DNA of 64,000 nucleotides, taken from the NCBI RefSeq assembly GCF_030380815.1, contig NZ_JAUDUY010000002.1, positions 62,001-126,000 on the forward strand, given 5' to 3'. A program made the position numbers and the translations under genes. This DNA is from Robiginitalea aurantiaca. Lineage in GTDB: Bacteria; Bacteroidota; Bacteroidia; Flavobacteriales; Flavobacteriaceae. The notes beneath the pieces were generated by a model. It saw nothing but the letters and a program-made list of their open reading frames with translations, had not been told where the DNA came from and ran no database searches. Shown piece after piece: positions 63,595 through 64,000 of this stretch (the stretch's first letter is position 1; each line of letters opens with the position of its first letter).

Positions 63595-64000
63595 ATGACC
63601 ATAACCCAACTTCAATATGTCCTGGCGGTGGCCGAATACCGTAATTTTACCCTTGCGGCAGAAAAGTGTTTTGTCACACAGCCCACCCTGAGCATGCAGG
63701 TACAGAAATTGGAGGATGAGCTGGACGTTCGCATTTTTGACAGGACCAAGAAACCGATTAGCATTACGGAAGCCGGTGAAAAAATTGTACAACAGGCTAA
63801 GAATATCGTCAATGAGGCGGCCCGCATCAAAGATATTGTAGATCAGGAAAAGGGGTTTATCGGCGGGACTTTCAGACTGGGGATTATCCCCACGGTGATG
63901 CCCACGCTGCTCCCCATGTTCTTAAAGACCTTTATCGACAGATATCCCAAAGTTCAGTTGATCATCAAGGAGCAAAATACGGAAGCAATTATAAAAAATT
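63595..64000 (+). CDS. LysR family regulator, OxyR-like (truncated by window end)
   Basis: The first 135 residues are present. Winged HTH MTITQLQYVLAVAEYRNFTL and AAEKCFVTQPTLSMQVQKLE, then VRIFDRTKKPISITEAGEKI, and the beginning of the effector domain (GTFRLGIIPTVMPTLLPMFL). The HTH matches OxyR-type sequences closely (QLQYVLAVAEYRNF, CFVTQPTLSMQ). The redox cysteines lie beyond the window, so OxyR is supported by the N-terminus and the divergent dps gene only. Confidence 0.85.
   Translation, partial: MTITQLQYVLAVAEYRNFTLAAEKCFVTQPTLSMQVQKLEDELDVRIFDRTKKPISITEAGEKIVQQAKNIVNEAARIKDIVDQEKGFIGGTFRLGIIPTVMPTLLPMFLKTFIDRYPKVQLIIKEQNTEAIIKN

Noticed and set aside
1-64000. tRNA, rRNA, insertion sequence or prophage
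   Set aside because: No conserved rRNA segments, transposase motifs, terminal inverted repeats or convincing cloverleafs were noticed by eye; a tRNAscan and ISfinder run would settle it.

Overview
The window looks like chromosomal DNA of a marine-type Flavobacteriaceae bacterium (Bacteroidota). The basis is gene content (2TM-domain proteins, DUF2490, DUF2141, a LETM1-like protein, M28/M1/S9/S10 exported peptidases, VPS10-like propellers), many Bacteroidota-type signal peptides and lipoboxes, and repeated copies of the Bacteroidota -7 promoter element TAnnTTTG. A genus close to Robiginitalea, Muriicola or Zeaxanthinibacter is a guess only. I saw no rRNA, tRNA, CRISPR array, insertion sequence or prophage. 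The region is dense, ordinary-looking core and accessory chromosome.

Layout. 1-5.2 kb: phosphohexomutase and an MsbA-type ABC exporter (4-base overlap), then an ECF sigma factor, a membrane-anchored partner and a Spy/CpxP-like periplasmic protein. 5.3-11.3 kb: a propeller lipoprotein divergent from an RsmB-like rRNA methyltransferase, then large PurL. 11.4-19.6 kb: a possible 41-residue secreted peptide, acyl-CoA synthetase, and a MarR-regulated beta-oxidation operon laid out like Bacillus fadNAE, closed by a strong terminator. 19.6-22 kb: polysaccharide deacetylase and a PLP decarboxylase. 22-26.2 kb: a GH15 enzyme divergent from a fused trehalose-6-phosphate synthase/phosphatase. 26.3-34.9 kb: a tightly coupled operon of exported peptide-degrading enzymes (M28, HExxH lipoprotein, M1, amidohydrolases) that also holds a TMEM175-like channel gene. 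34.9-53.5 kb: two VPS10-like propeller paralogues, S10 and S9 peptidases, creatininase-family enzyme, RhlE-like helicase, RlpA, cyclophilin, and several small membrane or lipoproteins. 53.6-55.5 kb: alpha/beta hydrolase-OsmC fusion and a SodC lipoprotein. 55.9-60.4 kb: LETM1-like protein and a LytS/LytR two-component operon in which the kinase carries a C-terminal 2TM domain and three free 2TM proteins lie between kinase and regulator. 60.5-64 kb: PaiB-like protein, small exported proteins, and Dps divergent from a LysR regulator resembling OxyR that runs off the window.

How it fits together. The main themes are export and breakdown of peptides as nutrients (26-40 kb and 47-53 kb), fatty acid degradation (11-19.5 kb), trehalose metabolism (22-26 kb) and envelope or oxidative stress handling (ECF/Spy, OsmC, SodC, Dps/OxyR). 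The best candidate for a little-described system is the kinase/2TM/regulator operon at 57.2-60.4 kb. The sharpest regulatory signal is a perfect 30-bp palindrome just upstream of the -7 box of the MarR gene.
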